Assembly (NCBI GenBank): GCA_016839705.1
Contig: JAEOTR010000033.1
Coordinates: 1-46,606 of the forward strand
Reading direction: 5' to 3'
Length of the DNA: 46,606 bases
Source of the DNA: Promethearchaeota archaeon
GTDB lineage: Archaea; Asgardarchaeota; Lokiarchaeia; Sigyniarchaeales; SOKP01
Below the pieces are notes generated by a model. The model was not told where the DNA came from, did no database searches, and was given only the letters and a program-made list of their open reading frames with translations. This document shows positions 44,076-46,606 of the stretch, piece by piece. The first letter of the stretch is position 1; each line of letters starts with the position of its first letter. The position numbers and the translations under genes are program-made.

Positions 44076-44834
44076 TTATGGTTCATTTAAGGATTTAATA
44101 TGTAATATCAGTGAAAAAGCCGATTTATAAATTTCAGCATGGCTAATTTCTTTGACTTCTTGAAGATAATCGATTTTATAATCCTCTTCGCGTTTGATGT
44201 ATGTAACTTCCCTTGTACTTTGTTTATCATCAATATAAACATCAATTTTTAATATTTTCTTATCAATAATACTCGGTATCTCTGGCATCATATTAAAAGT
44301 AAATAATATATCGGGTTCAGATTCATTTTTTCCGTCAATTACGAAAAGCAAATTTGGTTCAGCAACCGCAAGAAAACTTTCTAAAGAATGGAACAGATCA
44401 TCAATCTTAATAGTTATTTTTGAATTGTTATCTACGTAACAACTACTGCAATCACTAATTTTCGGTAGAAGAAATTTTTCTTTTCCTCGAAAGGCTAAAC
44501 TCATTTCGTTAGGATTTAAGAAGCTTTTAATTGTGGAATCATCTTTTTTGATTAGGAATTTTTCAGAGATCGGATTGCTTTTAACATAGATTATCAATGA
44601 ACCCGCGGATATCAGATTAATTTTTTGATAATAAATCTTCAAAATAGGATTGTAAGGTAGATTTATTACTTCTTTATTACCTCCTAAACCTATTTGCGCT
44701 AGAACGTTCATAGGAACCTGGCTAGTTAAAGTAAACAATAGAAACGACCTAAAATCAGGCAACTCGATGAAATTAGAAAAGTTTTCGAATTTACTTTTAA
44801 CCAAGTCAACTTTTTGGTTTAATTCTTCAGACAT
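44076..44834 (-). CDS. Cytosolic protein of unknown function
   Basis: 252 residues without signal peptide or membrane segment and without a motif I recognise. The N-terminal part is helical (MSEELNQKVDLVKSKFENFSNFIE); the rest alternates beta strands and loops. A lone pair of cysteines occurs in SDCSSCYVD near residue 130, and the C-terminal half ends in a helix. It lies 48 bases downstream of the DtxR-like gene on the same strand and could be cotranscribed with it. A link to metal homeostasis would be inference from that position only. Confidence 0.6.
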   Translation of the reverse strand: MSEELNQKVDLVKSKFENFSNFIELPDFRSFLLFTLTSQVPMNVLAQIGLGGNKEVINLPYNPILKIYYQKINLISAGSLIIYVKSNPISEKFLIKKDDSTIKSFLNPNEMSLAFRGKEKFLLPKISDCSSCYVDNNSKITIKIDDLFHSLESFLAVAEPNLLFVIDGKNESEPDILFTFNMMPEIPSIIDKKILKIDVYIDDKQSTREVTYIKREEDYKIDYLQEVKEISHAEIYKSAFSLILHIKSLNEP

Positions 44835-44882
44835 TTTAAATTCTTATTTAGGAATGAAATAAGTTAAATGCATCAATGAATC

Positions 44883-45302
44883 CTATTTTAAATATTTTGA
44901 GAGAAAATCTTCTAAGGATTCCTTTACATCTCGAGTAATATGGTGCTCTATTTCGCATGATAAATTTTCAATAATTTCTTTGTCTTCAATTTTTAGAACG
45001 TTAGCGAAAAATTGGTAAAGTAGGGCATGGGTTTCATCTAACTGCTGTGCAATTGATTTCCCTTTTTCAGTTAATCTTATTGATTTTCTCGGTTCCCAAT
45101 TGATTAACCCTTTATTTTTTAATTTTTCTAACATGCCTGACACTGAAGCGGGTTCTACTTTGAGACTCTCGGCAATTTCTTTATTTGTAACCCATCCTCC
45201 CTTCTTTTTTCTTGATATAATAAAGATCTCATCTAAATATCTCTGATAGCTTTCGGGTATATCTGAAATCTTAGATTTTTCATAAATGCTCTTTTTCGCC
45301 AT
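44883..45302 (-). CDS. DtxR/MntR-family metal-dependent repressor
   Basis: Represses metal uptake genes when bound to iron or manganese. The 139-residue protein has the winged helix VTNKEIAESLKVEPASVSGMLEKLKNKGLINWEP, followed by the dimerisation/metal domain with GKSIAQQLDETHALLYQFFANVL and CEIEHHITRDVKESLEDFL, where Glu/His/Cys ligands are expected. There is no C-terminal SH3-like FeoA domain, as in MntR. I chose the ATG at 45302 (MAKKSIYEKSK) since the 29 codons upstream to 45389 look non-coding. It is divergent from the PhnN-like gene. Confidence 0.88.
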   Translation of the reverse strand: MAKKSIYEKSKISDIPESYQRYLDEIFIISRKKKGGWVTNKEIAESLKVEPASVSGMLEKLKNKGLINWEPRKSIRLTEKGKSIAQQLDETHALLYQFFANVLKIEDKEIIENLSCEIEHHITRDVKESLEDFLSKYLK

Positions 45303-45465
45303 TTTTAAATTAAAATGTGTGATAATTAAAAAAAAAATAAATTCTCTGTTAAGATTGATAACATCATTTTTACTTAAAATTCTTAGCAAATTTTTTTTGT
45401 AGACTTTAAATTTAAACTGGACCTAATTAGATTATTAGAGCAAATTTGTTAAAGAAAAAAAGTTA

Positions 45466-46041
45466 ATGACAAAAAAATTTCTTGGGACGTTATATTTAAT
45501 AGTAGGAAACTCTGGTTCTGGAAAAGATTCTATTATTTCAGGAATTATTGAAAAATACCCTTCAGATTTAATGCAAATTATTACCCCTAAAAGATATATT
45601 ACCAGACCTCCTTCTGAATTCGAAAGAAATATTTCAATAACACCAGAAGAATTTAAGGAAATGGAAAAGAAAGGAAAATTTGCTTTAAAATGGTATATAT
45701 ACGATTTACACTATGGCATTCCAATAGAAATTGAAAAATGGTTAGAAAAAGGGCATCCCGTTATTATCAATGTTAGTCGTACCATAGTAGAAGAAGCCAG
45801 AGAAAAATATAGTAATGTTAAGGTGATTTTTATCGAGGTTCCTTTCGAAATCACTTACCAACGGATTAAAGACAGAAAAAGAGAAACCGAGGATTTATTA
45901 AAAAAAAGAATCGAACGAGCACGGGAAAATCAAAAGTTTCCAGAAGCTGATTTTGTTATTGATAACTCTGGGAATTTAAATGATGCAATCACTGAATGCT
46001 TAAATTATCTAATCCAAGTAATAAGGCTTAAAAATAAGTAA
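45466..46041 (+). CDS. phnN: PhnN-like ribose 1,5-bisphosphokinase (guanylate-kinase fold)
   Basis: Phosphorylates ribose 1,5-bisphosphate to PRPP in the characterised bacterial family. P-loop GNSGSGKDS occupies residues 14-22; RYITRPPSE, FALKWYIYDLHYGIPIEIEKWLEKGHPVIINVSR and IFIEVPFEITYQRIKDRKRE match PhnN landmarks (ALxW, LxYGIP, VNxSR, RGRE). The length of 191 residues fits. No phosphonate-degradation genes adjoin it, so in this organism a role in handling ribose 1,5-bisphosphate made by AMP phosphorylase is more plausible than in phosphonate use. Guanylate kinase is less likely because of the YGIP and NxSR motifs. Confidence 0.8.
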   Translation: MTKKFLGTLYLIVGNSGSGKDSIISGIIEKYPSDLMQIITPKRYITRPPSEFERNISITPEEFKEMEKKGKFALKWYIYDLHYGIPIEIEKWLEKGHPVIINVSRTIVEEAREKYSNVKVIFIEVPFEITYQRIKDRKRETEDLLKKRIERARENQKFPEADFVIDNSGNLNDAITECLNYLIQVIRLKNK

Positions 46042-46164
46042 AAATAAACAAAATTTTTTTAGAATTTTGGGAGTGTTTACAGATTTGCTGTGATTTTTTA
46101 TATTTAAATTTTGAATGATTAATAATGTCAAGTTTTCTTGAAACTGAAATTTTCATAAATATAG

Positions 46165-46606
46165 GGAGATTCTTGTTATCACTTCTATAAAGCTCGTGGA
46201 AGCCCTCTTTCAGAAGGGATAAAAACAGAAAAAGAGGGTGTTAATGAGAATGAAATTGACCTAACAACTGAAAAACTTCAAGCTATTTTATCTCAAATCA
46301 ATAACTCAGATTATAAATTAATTGCTAAATGTCAAGCTCTATTAGGATTAAGAATAAACGATGTATTGAAAGAACTAACAACTAAGGTTAAGGGTTCAGA
46401 AGCTCCTAAATATAAGATTGAGAAATATAAAGATACATATGTTATAAACAATTTCGAAACCTTTAAGGAACGAGTTAAGATAAAACATCTATATTTTCCA
46501 CGAGAATTAAGAGAAATGTTTGAAGCTACTTATCCTAACTTTAAGGATGATTTAACTCAAATCGATTTATCTAATGATATCTTTAGAACTTCAGAAAGAA
46601 GGGTTA
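46165..46606 (+). pseudogene. 5'-truncated integrase/tyrosine-recombinase-like gene fragment, runs off the window
   Basis: An open frame follows a TAG at 46162-46164 and continues to the last base; it contains no ATG, GTG or TTG start in its first ~45 codons. The protein shows LIAKCQALLGLRINDVLKEL, where GLR would be the first catalytic arginine, and a beta-hairpin-like YVINNFETFKERVKIKHLYFPRELREMF as in archaeal tyrosine recombinases. The N-terminal SAM-like domain is absent. An ATG at 46125 in another frame could be the true start if a single frameshift lies near 46160. Whether this is decay, a sequencing error or a split integrase cannot be told from the window. Confidence 0.5.

Noticed and set aside
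45405..45416. TTTAAATTTAAA palindrome between the DtxR-like and PhnN-like genes as a metal-box operator.
   Set aside because: Low-complexity AT palindrome that does not resemble known DtxR/MntR boxes and is expected by chance here.
1..46606. tRNA genes, rRNA and CRISPR arrays.
   Set aside because: No T-loop GTTCGAAT-type sequences in a cloverleaf context, no rRNA-like stretches and no regularly spaced repeats with unique spacers were seen by eye.

Overview
The window is AT-rich archaeal DNA and most probably comes from a Lokiarchaeota-type Asgard archaeon (Promethearchaeota). The archaeal signs are an ATP-dependent DNA ligase, AMP phosphorylase, split KorDABC, HdrA/MvhD, GGAGGT-type ribosome sites and frequent TTG starts. 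The lineage call rests mainly on a selenoprotein operon in which hdrA has three in-frame UGA codons and mvhD (vhuD) has two. It is followed by an RNA hairpin with the AUGA...GA core of eukaryotic SECIS elements, a combination reported for Lokiarchaeota (Mariotti et al. 2016). Leucine-rich-repeat and TPR proteins fit the same group. No tRNA, rRNA, CRISPR array or complete mobile element was seen.

Layout. 1-6.8 kb: end of a Pro/Thr-rich protein, DNA ligase, then on the minus strand AMP phosphorylase followed by two paralogous HEAT-like/LRR proteins. 7-10.3 kb: an M24 peptidase, a TPR plus beta-sandwich protein, a membrane protein. 10.4-13 kb: the selenoprotein operon hdrA-mvhD with its SECIS; simple ORF calling breaks hdrA into pieces and loses mvhD. 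13.2-16 kb: a small membrane protein, pyrF and hisS. 16.1-19.1 kb: a corrinoid methyl-transfer cassette (corrinoid protein, homocysteine methyltransferase, MttB-family methyltransferase). 19.1-24.8 kb: a SAM methyltransferase, then KorDABC with a FrhB-PyrK-like fusion flavoprotein. 24.9-32.8 kb: an amidase, an ABC ATPase lacking a normal start codon, a QueG-like reductase, a DMT-family transporter, and an ABC ATPase coupled to a permease-CPBP protease fusion. 32.9-42.1 kb: mostly catabolic enzymes (D-aminoacylase-like, aldolase, MBL hydrolase, amidohydrolase, zinc alcohol dehydrogenase, DUF1028-TPR, F420-dependent-reductase-like). 42.2-46.6 kb: a ferredoxin-domain protein with its coupled partner, an RHH regulator, an unknown protein, a DtxR-family repressor, a PhnN-like kinase and a 5'-truncated integrase-like fragment at the edge.

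How the genes work together. The theme is anaerobic, ferredoxin-centred metabolism: HdrA-MvhD for flavin-based electron transfer, KOR producing reduced ferredoxin beside a flavoprotein that could pass electrons to NAD or F420, and corrinoid-dependent methyl transfer to homocysteine. AMP phosphorylase (which makes ribose 1,5-bisphosphate) and the PhnN-like kinase (which uses it) lie at opposite ends of the window and suggest a nucleotide salvage route back to PRPP. No intergenic stretch exceeds about 300 bases once hdrA and mvhD are restored.
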